Origin: Bugulina stolonifera
Taxonomy: Eukaryota; Bryozoa; Gymnolaemata; Cheilostomatida; Bugulidae
Length of the DNA: 64,000 nucleotides
Direction of reading: 5' to 3'
Assembly: GCA_935421135.1 (NCBI GenBank)
Contig: OW285192.1
Location: 9,507,501-9,571,500 of the forward strand
Under the pieces are notes generated by a model, which was not told the DNA's origin, searched no databases, and saw only the letters and a program-made list of their open reading frames with translations. Positions 37,401-49,100 of the stretch are shown piece by piece. The position numbers and the translations under genes are program-made. Every line of letters starts with the position of its first letter. The stretch's first letter is position 1.

Positions 37401-40400
37401 AGCTTGAATCTGTATACTTAATGGGGGATGTAGATAGTGAGTATACATGTCATTATGTACTTACAGTATACGTGTCATTATGTACTTACAGTATACGTGT
37501 CATTATGTACTTACAGTATACGTGTCATTATGTACTTACAGTATACGTGTCATTATGTACTTACAGTATACGTGTCATTATGTACTTACAGTATACGTGT
37601 CATTATGTACTTACAGTATACGTGTCATTATGTACTTACAGTATACGTGTCATTATGTACTTACATTATACGTGTCATTATGTACTTACTTGTTGTAGTC
37701 ATACAACTCTCTTTCAGTGAGCTTTGATCATTCAAACTTAGTTCATTTGGTGCTCTACGTTATGTTCCGTTACCTATCGCTTTACACTACAGTTTTTTAT
37801 TGATTTGAATGATGGGGTGTCACTTCAGGCTCAGCTGATCAATACGCCATGTGAGCCAAGCGGCCTCTTCATTACCTGCGTCTTGGTGTGTGCATGGAGC
37901 CATTCTCTATATTATGTTTGGCCACATAGGACAGGGTTCTGGTAGGCTGATTCAGAATAAACTTTGACTCGTTGATATTATAGTGAGTGGAAACCTGAGT
38001 GCTGAGGAGTACATTAAGCAGTTCACAACGCCAGAAACTACCGGAAAGGAACCTCTTTTCCTCTTTTTCCTCTCCGACATGAATGACGACAATGTTGTGG
38101 ACAAATCCGAGATGAAGATTCAGCATGACTTATTCGATGCAAACGGTGGGGCATGTTCAATAATTCTAACAGTGTGAGATCGAGATTTCTATTTTATAAC
38201 CTTGCCAACTATAGTAGGGGTACACCAATGTTCAATGTGTACAATATAGTTAAGTGTATCGAGGCAACTATGTCTAGCGCTATACACAAAGAATCATCAA
38301 ACTTACAGCAAGCATGACTACAATTCAGATTTTGAGCTCGTTCTGTTTACTGTAGACTGTTCATGTTGTGCGAGTTACTCATTATAAAGTCTTATACTCA
38401 CACAGGTGATGGAAAGGTTGTGCTAGACGAATTCCAGGAGCGAGAATTGAAACTCAATCATTTATTAGAAGAGTCTGCTGATGCAGGGAATAATTTCATT
38501 GACCTTATTGACGCTGTAGATGTTGATGGAGACAAAATACTGTCATATGACGAGGCCTTTAAGGTCATTAGTTCAGCAGACAAAAATGGTCAGTTGTCTA
38601 GCATACTTGTCAGTCTACTTGCATGTATAGTATATAATATAGTAGTTACTTTACCAATATGTACATGTACAGTATAATATGTAATATTTACATGCATGCA
38701 TGTAATACCTGTCAGTCTACTTGCATGTATAGTGTACAATGTACATGTACATCTACAATATGTGTAATGCTTACACTACCTACGTGTATGTAATCGGGGT
38801 TTTGGTCAGTGTATGTATATTATAAATTACAGGAGATGGAATTGACATGTCAGAGTTTGAGATGTTCTTCATGTCTAAGATTGGTGTAAGTAAGGAGCTA
38901 AGTGATGGATTCTTCCAGGCATTTGATAGAGATATGAATGGTATGGTTGGAGGAGATGCTGAGATTAAACAAGTCTTCTCTTCATTTGACTATGACAGTA
39001 AGTAGATACATTAAGAATAGATATATTATTTGTCATCCCTGGCTCTCATGCTGGTAACATATCATAGATGGCATATTTTCATTGGAGATACTTTTAAACA
39101 TGAGTTATCGCAGTGTATATAGTGTTATGGTATCATCTAAGGTATAATGTATTTTGTTATGTACTGTGCAACTTAGTATAGGTGAAAAGACAACCCTTCC
39201 GCTGTGTTGGCGAGTATCACTTGTACTCAGCACCCCAGGTCTACAGTATGAAAACACATTTTACAACCATCTCATTACCCATAGAGATCCCTTTAATCAA
39301 CATTCCTCTCATTGGGCCATTGTCTAAACCTGTTTGCACCCAATGCATCAGTGCCGATGCCCACCAAGAAATATGTTGAAAGTTTTTTGGTAGCCTTTAG
39401 ATCTCGAGCTCTGTATTGCATTAGTTTATTGATTTTATTTATTTATTTATTTTCATTTATTTTATTTGTGTTTGGGGCACTCTACTATTTTAAATAAAAT
39501 TTTATTCATGAGTATCTTTTGCAGAAGACGGTCAGTTGTCTAAAGATGAATATCTTAACGCCATGTTATTCGTAAGTTATTTTATTTAATAAATTCTTCA
39601 TCTTTACATGTGACAGGTTTGGTAGTTATAAGATATATTCCAGTCAAAGTTTCTTATTCAGTTTAGAATAAGAAAATGTTGACTCATTTTTTGCATTTGT
39701 CTCCAGCAAACCGACCCAAGACAAATGTTAATCAAACCTGAGTGTATTAATGTATATGAATATATCGGGAGAAGACAATTCAGAACTACCTCAGTACAGG
39801 AAAACAATGGGTTTTCTTTTTATGTCATCTGCAATCTGTTGATTATTATCTGATGATTATTGATAATTCATATTGCGTTTCTTATTTGTGGAGTGTATTT
39901 GGGCAATAAAGTCTTGATTGAAGTTTTGTATAGACTAATAAAAATTTAGTGCCGTACACTTCTCTTTCATCAGAGAGCTGGATCTTGCTCCATCAGTTAA
40001 TAGATTATAGAAAGTTAAAGTTGCATTTGTATGTATGTATTTACAGATTTATGCCTACAATATGAAGAACAGCGCAGCACAGAAAAAGAAAGTATTTAAT
40101 GTTGAGGAAGCTTTCAAGGGATTGGATAACAATACTGACGGATTCATTTCTGTTGACGAGTTCTCCTCATTTGGTAAAATATTAAATGTACTGTAATTAC
40201 TTAGCCTGAGGGACCTGACATCTCGATTAAGACGGGAAGTTGCATAGAAATCTATTGATTAACACTAACCTATGTTTGCCATGTGTGACCATGTAAGGTT
40301 GGTTGTAGTAATGAACTGTTGTTGTTTTCATGTTACAGCTGGAATAAACATTACTGACTTTATCAGATACAACATGATGTCTGGAATGGACCAAACTACC

Positions 40401-43400
40401 GCCCTTTACAGCTTCTTCAGACTTGACTCTAATGAAGATAACCTTATCTCTAAATCAGAACTGGTGTCTGCCTTCCATGGCATTGATATGAATGGTAAGG
40501 ATGGGGTGTCATAACATGTAATACAGGTCCAAAGTCTACATGACATATAACAAGGTCTACAGTCTCCCACTCCTTTTTTTTATAAATGGAACACGCATAC
40601 ATGGTTGTGTCAATTCACCCATGCCTTGTGGGTTTTAGTATAAGCAATAGTAGCTGTTATGCACACAATTTGGCCTTTAGCCAAGTATATAACTTGCTGA
40701 GCATGAAACGTGTTAATGTGAAGTTCACAAGCTACCTTTGGTAATTATAAGATAACTTAGTAGGCGCTCATAGTAACACTCAATATCCTGTGCATCACTA
40801 ATATGGTCTTATACAGTCTCCACTATATCATGTTATCTACTTTTCAACGACATCAACAGCATTGTTGCTGTAGCCTATTATCTATACATTTATACAGATG
40901 ATGATAATGTGGATCTGTCCGAGTACTCTGCCAGCATTAACATGACCTTTACAAAACTAGCTGAGGCTAAGGTTACTGGAGAGAAACTCGCTGTTTTATT
41001 TCGCAAAGCAGACAGTAATATGGATAAGGAGCTAACAAGAGTTGAAATGGCCTCCATCTTTGTTGATGCCGATGAGGACAGTAAGTATGGGTGTGATCTC
41101 ATGACATTATGGCTTCTCTTGGCAGACATTTGGTGTTTAGTTGCTGATCTTGCCTGTCAATCAAAGTGTTTTTGAGTCAGTCAGCATTTAGTTCTGTCTG
41201 TCTGTGTGTCTGTCTATTTGTATTTCCGTTTATCAGTAAATATTTTGAAGACTCATGTCTATACTTACTCTGATGTCTATTTCACTTTTCAGAGGACGGT
41301 CTAGTGAGTGAGGACGAGTTTAAGAAATTCTGGAAACTCAACACTAACGAACCTGATGATAGAACTGACCTTTTCTTTGGATACCTGGATGAAGACAGCG
41401 ATGGTTTCTTTGGTGATGACAACGAAAAGACCAACTTTTTTAATTCCTTTGACTATGAAGGTAGGTGGTTAAACTTGTACTATAAAGTTAGGATAGATTC
41501 CCGACGGCACTCCATCCACTGCACAGAGTTGGGAATTCCAATGGATTCATAGACAAAAGTCCTGAGAAATTGCAAATCAATTTCGAGCCTGATGGCTGGA
41601 TGGACTGGGCTGGACCAGTAATGACCAGTAATGACCCTAACCATTGCAAACGTTTATGCACACTATCCATCTAAATAGTTGTAGATGCATATAATTTGTG
41701 TTAGTTTTCTTGTAATCACTGTTTGTTGTATTAAAATGGGATTCAGTCGCTAACGGCGGTCTATTTCTTTTTAGCTGATGGCATGGTCTCCTTTGACGAG
41801 TTCCTTAACTCAATGCTCTTTGTAAGTTATGTTTACGCTGTATTACTTTAACTATTACCAAGTTCATACTCACTGTATCCTACCATGTGAACAGATTGTT
41901 CTGAAATATCGCAAGTCGTTTCAAGTTGTTACACGATTATCGTTTTCCTTGATTATGTTCATTAATGACATTAGAGTTAGGTAATTTAGGTACTACAGCA
42001 ATATTGCTGATACTCCAAATATGAATGAAGATCTTGTCGAGTTAAAATCACTTTTCTACTTACCTACCTTTTATGTGCAAATACATGTAAATAAGTCACT
42101 GGATGATTGTTTGCATATTTCTCTGCCAAGCTAGAGTAATGGAGGCTGCAGCACAGATGTTGGTAGTTGAGTTCAATTGTGCGGAACTTTCTTTAGTGCT
42201 AAACACCTATAATAGGCATGCGTGAGACTTGCAGATAAATTGTGTCACTGCTGCAGGCATTTACCAACAGCTCCACGACGATAGTAGGGGATTTTTAAGC
42301 TCTCTAGCGACAATTACCAGTAACTGTAGGCAAATGATACACAAAACCATAATGTCATGTAGCAGAAGATTTTGCACGTCTGCAATAGTCGCTCCTCCAC
42401 TGGTTATGGAACAGCAAGCGCCAGCATTTGTAAATGTATTATAGTCTATAGTAATTATAATATTTCCACTTTTAGTTGTTTGCCAGAGCCATAGGAGAAC
42501 TGGAAATGTCTGTAACCCTGTAAGTCTATCCTTTTCTCCAACCTTCCAAATTTCTAAAGCCAACTTGTTTAATTTCTTTGATTATGGAGGTAGGTGTTTG
42601 GTTTGCAATATTCAAAATGATTGTTTTTTTAGTATAATTGTTTGTCTGTGTCAGTACTCTAACCTACAGCAGGCAATATAGCTATCCCGTTCCATATTGT
42701 TATATAAACTTATACAAGTATATGGCTACCTGACTTACCCTTGGCATTCTTTTAGTGCCCTTCTACACTCATATTGGCCTATAACCGTTTAGCTAGTGAT
42801 GGCCTGCCAGGTTTTGTCTAGAGTTTCAAGATTATCCATCAGTGTTTGCTATTTAACATGACAATAGCCACAGACCTTAGCAAATACTTTGTGTGTGCTA
42901 ATACAAAAGTCAAAAGGTCATAAGGTTAATTTGTGTATTAGGCTTATGGTGAACATTCGATAACAATATTGTCTTTCTCTTGCAGCTGATGGGATGGTTT
43001 CCCACGAAGAGTTCCTTAACGTCATGCTGTTGGTAAGTTACTTTTATACAACATTGCTGTAATGATTACCAGGTGGACACTTCATTATACAGAATAAGTG
43101 TTATGGAAGCTCACAAAACCATTTCGATATTTTACGTTTTTACTCTTACCATATAAAGACTTCAGATGCAGTTAGTAAATTGATGTATGATGTGGACTCC
43201 ATCTCTGCTAGTTGGTAATACTAGAGTCATTTGAAACATGCTCAGTGATAAGAAATCCAGCAATATTAATTTCCCAGCGAGGTGTTTATGTCCAGACTCT
43301 AAATAGGATCTAGATGTTGGAACACGTTTCTTAAAAAATCGCATGTTAGCGCATACAGTGCAACCAATAGTTTCCTATAGACTTTAATAACAAATCTTTT

Positions 43401-43700
43401 TAAATTATTTAAAATTAGTCTGTTTGTAACTTTGGTAATCAGAATGCAGGTAAATATTGGAAAAAGCGATAATTGTGTGCAGAATAATAAAATTTGCATT
43501 TCTAGGTATTTGAATTACATGAAGCTGCATTTCCACTGCCCTTTGAACAGCAAGCACCAGTATTTGTAACTAAAATGTGTTATTATAATAGAACTTGTCT
43601 ATAGAACTTGTAATGCTTTAACTTTCAGTTATTTGCCAGAGCCGTTGGAGACTTGGAAATGGCAGCAGGAACGCAACAAATAATAGGATATTTCTTCTAA
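34432..43700 (+). CDS. Secreted protein of about 24 EF-hands (paralogue 1)
   Basis: Exons: 34432-34475, 34673-34779, 35042-35197, 35470-35655, 35795-35962, 36296-36342, 37280-37436, 37984-38145, 38406-38588, 38833-38997, 39525-39571, 40047-40173, 40339-40494, 40898-41080, 41293-41460, then 41775-41821 or 42986-43032, then 43629-43700. They total 2175 nt, 724 residues. Exon 1 codes for a signal peptide ([15 protein letters not shown]). Three five-exon modules follow, each with eight EF-hand positions, e.g. [48 protein letters not shown]. Introns between adjoining exons cut codon 4 of a loop in phase 1. One position (exon 12/13) has lost its ligands, and the exon 9/10 loop is one residue short. 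The C terminus is IIGYFF with no ER-retention signal. The role is probably extracellular calcium binding (inference). AATAAA lies at 43742-43747. Confidence 0.85.
36373..36810. mobile_element. Tc1/mariner-type MITE (pogo/Tigger-like ends)
   Basis: A perfect 22-bp terminal inverted repeat begins CAGTGGAACTTGCTTAATTC at 36373 and is mirrored at the end at 36810. The element is flanked by TA on both sides (36371-36372 and 36811-36812), as expected for the Tc1/mariner superfamily. It is 438 bp with no coding capacity. It lies in the intron between exons 6 and 7 of EF-hand gene 1 and is absent from the matching intron of gene 2, so it inserted after the duplication. Confidence 0.88.
37437..37690 (+). 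repeat. 25-bp minisatellite starting at a splice donor
   Basis: About ten copies of a 25-bp unit start at 37441, 37466, 37491 and so on. The first lies directly at the donor of exon 7 (GATA|GTGAGTATACATG). Each unit contains GTATACGTG and CTTACAG, so every unit looks like a tiny GT...AG segment. The unit is not a multiple of three, and all three forward frames stay open through the array; these are not real proteins. The true acceptor is at 37983. Confidence 0.93.
41775..42592 (+). repeat. Duplicated terminal exons in EF-hand gene 1
   Basis: The penultimate and last exons exist twice. First set: 41775-41821 (ADGMVSFDEFLNSMLF) and 42476-42523 (LFARAIGELEM then a stop after SVTL). Second set: 42986-43032 ([16 protein letters not shown]) and 43629-43700 ([11 protein letters not shown]...YFF). 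At 42553-42592 there is a broken copy of the end of exon 15 with its donor (AACTTGTTTAATT...GAG|GTAGGT), marking the joint of the tandem duplication. Both sets keep correct phase, so two C termini, 716 and 724 residues, are possible. Confidence 0.8.
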
Positions 43701-46028
43701 ACTCAGTGCACACATACACTTGTCAATATCTGTATTTACTAAATAAACAGCATTCGTAAACCATAAGCAAGTGTGTTATACTTTTAGATATGTTATTCAG
43801 AACATTTGAGTGCAATAATTTTGGGTACATGTAGAGGAGTGTGTCAGCAATACACTTATATATACAGATCAGTAGAGATATCATGGGGTATATATAGTTT
43901 ACCAATGTATGCCATCCATATATGCATGAAAGCAACTGACTGTACCAGTATCAACTCTTTCCAATTTATGAACTTTTTGGTCAACTTTTTAAGAGTTTAC
44001 AAAAACCCTTACATTGCTGAAAGCCAGCAGTCCTGTTGCTAGAAGTACAGTAAAACCACTAATAACAATTTCGTTCACACGTACTGTCTACATGCAGTTA
44101 TAAATCAGGAAATTTAGTGTAGCTCAAATTAGCAAAATCACATTAGTTCCCATACTCACAAATATTTGATTTCAACATGTGACTCTCCAGTCAATACACG
44201 GGGATACCTCCTCACAGTCAAAGGTCATTAACATACTTACATGAGTAGGTTTTGGCGTGCACTCAAATTTCTGTCCAAAAATACTTTCACTTTTTGTTAC
44301 ATTTACCCAATATTGTTTGTTTCATTGCAATCCATGATTTTATATGAGCTATCATTTCATAATTTATTGACCATTCCTGACTATTCCTGAATCCAAAGTC
44401 TCTCAGCTTTGTGGAGATGTGTAGTGAGAAGTAATTGCAAACTATATTTAAATCAATATGAGAATACATACATATATCCACACCTGTATTACACAGGGAA
44501 ATATACTTTACAAAACAATACCATTGCATGTGCCACAAAGATACTTGGTGTTGAACAAGGCTGATATGTTGTTTGACATTTTGCTCTCTGATACAGGTTA
44601 AAATGTGAGGACATAACCGTCTGTTTGGTCACGAGCAGCATGGGTCATTGAAATGAAATCGGTCTGTACTTTGTCTGAAATAACATCATCAATAATCTGT
44701 TTGTCAGGAGTAGATAAATCTGAATCTATTAAGTGCAGTGTACATGCAGCATAAGCGTGCTCCCTACTGATAGTGGTTGACATTTTGTCAGACATACCCA
44801 AAAACTCACTCAATGGCTTTAAATAAACAAGAATTTGGGCTACATTTTATTCCAAAGTTGGGGAAGGAGCGTTGCATAGCCAAATCAGAACTCTTTCAGT
44901 TTAGCCCTAGAACCATGACAACAAGCGAGTTATAATATAAATACATTTCGAGATGCACAGGCAGCATATTTAGTTATCGTGTATGTTCAGTTTCGACATC
45001 AGAGAATCTATACCTATAGCACATATTATTATTGTCATTATAGTTAATAGCTTCACTGTTTTTATAGTGACATAAAATTATGTTGCGCTAAAAGCAGTTA
45101 TAACAGTTCTTTTTTACACTGCGGTTTATAGCAGCACCAGGGCATAGAGGTAATTTTGGATATTTTAACAGTAAATGATGTTTCAAATCTATATTCATGG
45201 TGTTCATACTAGATTGTAAACTATAAAGGGGATAAATCCAATAAGTAATGGATATGTGTAACATTTGCGCCATACATGTAAAATGGCTGAAAGAAGTAGC
45301 GATGTTTGTCTTACGGTTTTAGTAGCCCTTGTATACTTAGAGTAAGGTATACATGTATAATAGTCTACTATATTTTGTAGATAGCTGTGAGAATCTGTAG
45401 ACAACTGGAAGAGGTGAAGCTAGTGGCATGAGGAAATGATGGAGGCGTGATGTCACTTTAAAGGTGGATAGAGGTAAAACTTTGCCACGAATGTTAGCTT
45501 ATACATTAGTCATTAGATGCTTGGAAGGAGGTCGCATGCCATGTTATAATGTAGAAATGACTGCAAATGAAATTTACCATCAAACTTGTCTCACTGCTTT
45601 TGAACATGTGCGACTGGAACAGGCCGTGTATAGCTAATGCTCTGAGCTGTGTGATACATGTACGTGTTCAGCATTATATTGATATATTATGTAAGCTGCT
45701 TGTTTCGCTGAATTTTGCTATGAAAATGTCCCATCGTTTCTGTCTCTGCAGTATAAACTTATATGTGGTTGATAGATTTCTATTAAGTTCTGAGCAGTAA
45801 ATTAGTACACAATGCACTTTAAACTAATATAAAATTGTGTCTAGTGATATATTTTCTGTTGTGATAGCGTTGGAGATCACGCTTCCTAAAGTCAACACCA
45901 CCATATGTTCTTACCCATGCCTGAAAACATAAGGCCACAATGTTACCCAGTTCTCTACCTTCACATCTTATGTGCATCAAGGGTGGGTACTAGGACGTCC
46001 CGTTACTAAATTTGTATACATGACATTG
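43701..46028. other. Spacer between the two EF-hand genes
   Basis: AATAAA at 43742-43747 serves gene 1. The rest has no clear gene except a minus-strand candidate at 44598-44813. From about 45895 similarity to the upstream region of gene 1 begins (CCATATGTTCTTACCCATG). Confidence 0.5.
44598..44813 (-). CDS. Candidate terminal exon, unknown protein
   Basis: A 71-codon open frame with balanced composition (MSDKMSTTISREHAYAACTL; KQIIDDVISDKVQTDFISM), ending in a stop at 44598. It extends upstream in frame to an acceptor-like TTATTTAAAG. No family was recognised and no partner exon found. It may be a chance frame. Confidence 0.22.
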   Translation of the reverse strand: MSEFLGMSDKMSTTISREHAYAACTLHLIDSDLSTPDKQIIDDVISDKVQTDFISMTHAARDQTDGYVLTF

Positions 46029-46154
46029 CATAAACAACATAGATGACGTGTCAGTGTGATATCTCCTAGACTATATATTGTACCACGCCGGGTGTCTTCC
46101 CTTCACTTTACAACAACCTGTTAGATATTCTGCACCTGTAGCTCATCACAGAGA
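46029..46154 (+). promoter_or_regulatory. Promoter and 5'UTR of EF-hand gene 2
   Basis: Near-copy of 34311-34431, including GATGACGTGTCAGTGTGATA and the TATA-like CTATATATTGTACC about 84 bp before the ATG. A small block (CGCCGGGTGTCTTCC, about 46087-46101) differs from gene 1. Shared control of both genes is likely (inference). Confidence 0.65.
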
Positions 46155-49100
46155 ATGAGGTGTCTGATTGTCGCTGCCGCCCTCGTGGCTGTCGCTCTGT
46201 AAGTCTATTACTGTATCCTTTCTCTCTACTGTCCTCATCTCTACTAAGTGAAAATGGAAATTGTAGGATTCTCAGTCTAGATTTCTAATAATTAAAATAT
46301 TGTTGACAAGCGTGCTTGACCACTGAACTTGTCACATATATCGGTTCTACAACCACTAAAATTTCAAATGGTTTATAAACATCTGTAAATAACAACTCCG
46401 ATGTGAAATAGTATACTTTAGCTCTGGTTTATTTTGCAGTGCAGCTGATCAGCCATCACTCAGATCATCTTTTGATCTCCAAGCATCATTTGACCTGGCA
46501 GACGCAAACAAAGATGGCATCATACAGAAGGCAGAGTTTGATGGTCTTTATTCAACCTTTGACGACAATGGTAAGTATAGTTTTATATCTTCTAAATATA
46601 TACGTAGAAGTGACAATTGACAGATTTTCTTCTGTTAAAATATTGCTAGTGTTGTGTATTTTCCTATTCAATTCGGCGTAAATCATACCTATTCTGTTTG
46701 AACAAAATACTCCTAATAAAATCTTATTTAATCTTACAGTTGTCTATCATTATGTGTGCTAGCAGTTGTTGACTGTTGATTTAAATTCGATACGCTAAGA
46801 GATGATAACTTCAATTTTGCTCACACAGCATATTGTACCTGTCTTTCTGTCATGTTTTGTAAACAGTGTCGTGGATTTATTTATACAAACTAGGCCTAGC
46901 ATTTATATTACAGTATTTTAAGACTTCCTCGTAAGATAAAAAAAATAAGTTGTATACTATCTCTTACTGTAATTCTAGGCGACAGCTTCATCAACGCTAC
47001 AGAATTTGTCACACATTTCGTTCAAACCGGCATGTCAGTAGAGGGTTCTCTCTACATATTCTTCAAGATGGATAAGAATGATGACTTGTTTGTCGATATC
47101 ATGGAGGTATCCAGCACCTTCGCCACCTTTGATGCAGGTATGTCTTCTGAAATTCACTGGTTGAAAGTAATTGCCACATTATAGGATAGTTGCAAGTTTG
47201 TTTGATAATGATCTGAACAAGAGTTGTCTTCTCATGGCACTTTTTTCTACTAATTTGTTTACTTAGAACCAACTACATGGAGGTTTCATTTTAATTCACA
47301 CTAATTTCTCTTGAACTTTTAATCCAATGCTCTACTACCTCCTGATTTAGGACTTTGTCACTTTGCACGGTTTTACCCTTTCTGCGTGTACAGTTGGGTT
47401 TCCGAATACATCCGTTCTGTTTACATGAAACCTTTTGGATATTACTTCAGATTCCGATAATCAAGTGTCAAATGGAGAATACACCGGCGTCATGATGGTC
47501 ATCTTGAATGAGCTTAGCATTGCCCAGGCGGTTGGAATCAAGTTGGACCAGCTGTATAGTGCTGCTGACCTTGACATGGATGGTAATTTGTCAGGAGACG
47601 AGCTGTTTGGTCTCCTAGGAAAGGCTGACGCTGATGGTAAGACGTGTTTATATTCTGCTCTTTTTAAGCTGGACAGCTGAGTGTTTGGTCGGAGGTTCTT
47701 TATCAAAACAGTTATTGATTAGTTAGAGTTTGCATTTGTAGTTCAATAGCTTACAAACAGTTATCTTTAATTAAGCATATGCTCCTGTGCTGCCTTGGAT
47801 CAGGTTTTGTGGCCTTTCGATAGAAATGAGTCAATCAAACGTGTACATCTACAGTAGGTCAGAAGAAAGTGATCTATGCAAAAACGGATTTTATTTGCTA
47901 TCAGACATCCGTTTTTAATGTGCCATTTTTAAACAATCTCGTTTCACATTGTGGATTGGTGTTGGGCTATCATGATAAATAATGGTTCCACTCCTGACAC
48001 CCAAATTACTTGCTCTGGCTATGTAAAACTGGTCCTACTTTTCATATTCTACTACAGAATCAGGTGCCATGAGGAATAACTGTTGGTACGCTTTAGCATA
48101 TCTATATAATGGTCTGGTACAAATAAACAGACAGCGTTATGATTCCCTAAAGTCAGGTGATAGGTTATTTACAGCGTTGTACATGTATGTGTATAAGAGT
48201 ATGAAACACAGATTATACATTATATAAGTATATTATACTTGTGTATTATATTTTCCACCCATATGAAGTGTACTGGTTGAGCGCTTGGCAATCTTAGACA
48301 TAGAAACAATCCTTGAAAGACACCTTTAACTTTTGAAGTACATTTACAGCAAAACATGGTGCTTGCAAGTTATATAACACATTGAGTTCTCGGGCTGCCA
48401 ATGATTTTCGAGATTTTCACAAGGCTAGGAGCTCAGTATACAACCCGGGTCGGTTACTCAGGAATTCTGTATTACTGTATTACTGTATTACTGTATTACT
48501 ACATGGTTTGTGCTTAATAGTAATTAATTATATATTAATTTTAGACAATAAGCTCATCGACTTGGCAGAGTTCAAGAAATACTGGATGGCGAACACTGAT
48601 GAACCAGAAGATAGGACTGAGGCTTTCTTTGCTCTGCTTGACAGGGACAACTCCGGTTCGATCGGTGAACCCGACGAGAGACTACTCATCTTTGCAGCAT
48701 TCGACCACAACAGTAAGAACTCTATAAAGTGTTGGTTTTAGTTGAGGCTAATACAATGTGGTTCATGTCTAAGAACTTTTGTAGTTTTACTGTACTGTCT
48801 TAGATCTTTCTTAGCACTCTTAAGTATCGTTAATATAATTGTTATAATCAATCTAATACTGGTCTCACTTTATGACTGACAATATCGCATTAAATTGCAT
48901 CGTACACAAAATTTTTGGCCAAATGCATCAGAATTGCATCAGTAAAAATATCTAAATTAATTTGCACCCAATTTGTGTTGAGCTGATTTCTTTTCGCCAA
49001 CCCATACCATCTGCTAGAAATATGCAGTTGACAAAAATAGATTTATTGTAACATTGTAGACAACGGGCTTTAGTTAGAGAATCTTTTTATAATTATTTAG

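Noticed and set aside
37283..37727. Open frames of 83-145 codons with repeated CHYVLTVYVSLCTYS-type peptides
   Set aside because: They are translations of the 25-bp intronic minisatellite, open in all three frames; the real exon ends at 37436.
40890..41129. Minus-strand open frames opposite EF-hand exons (also 54812-55051, 47461-47706, 35429-35677)
   Set aside because: They are antisense shadows of EF-hand exons and repeat between paralogues only because the exons do.
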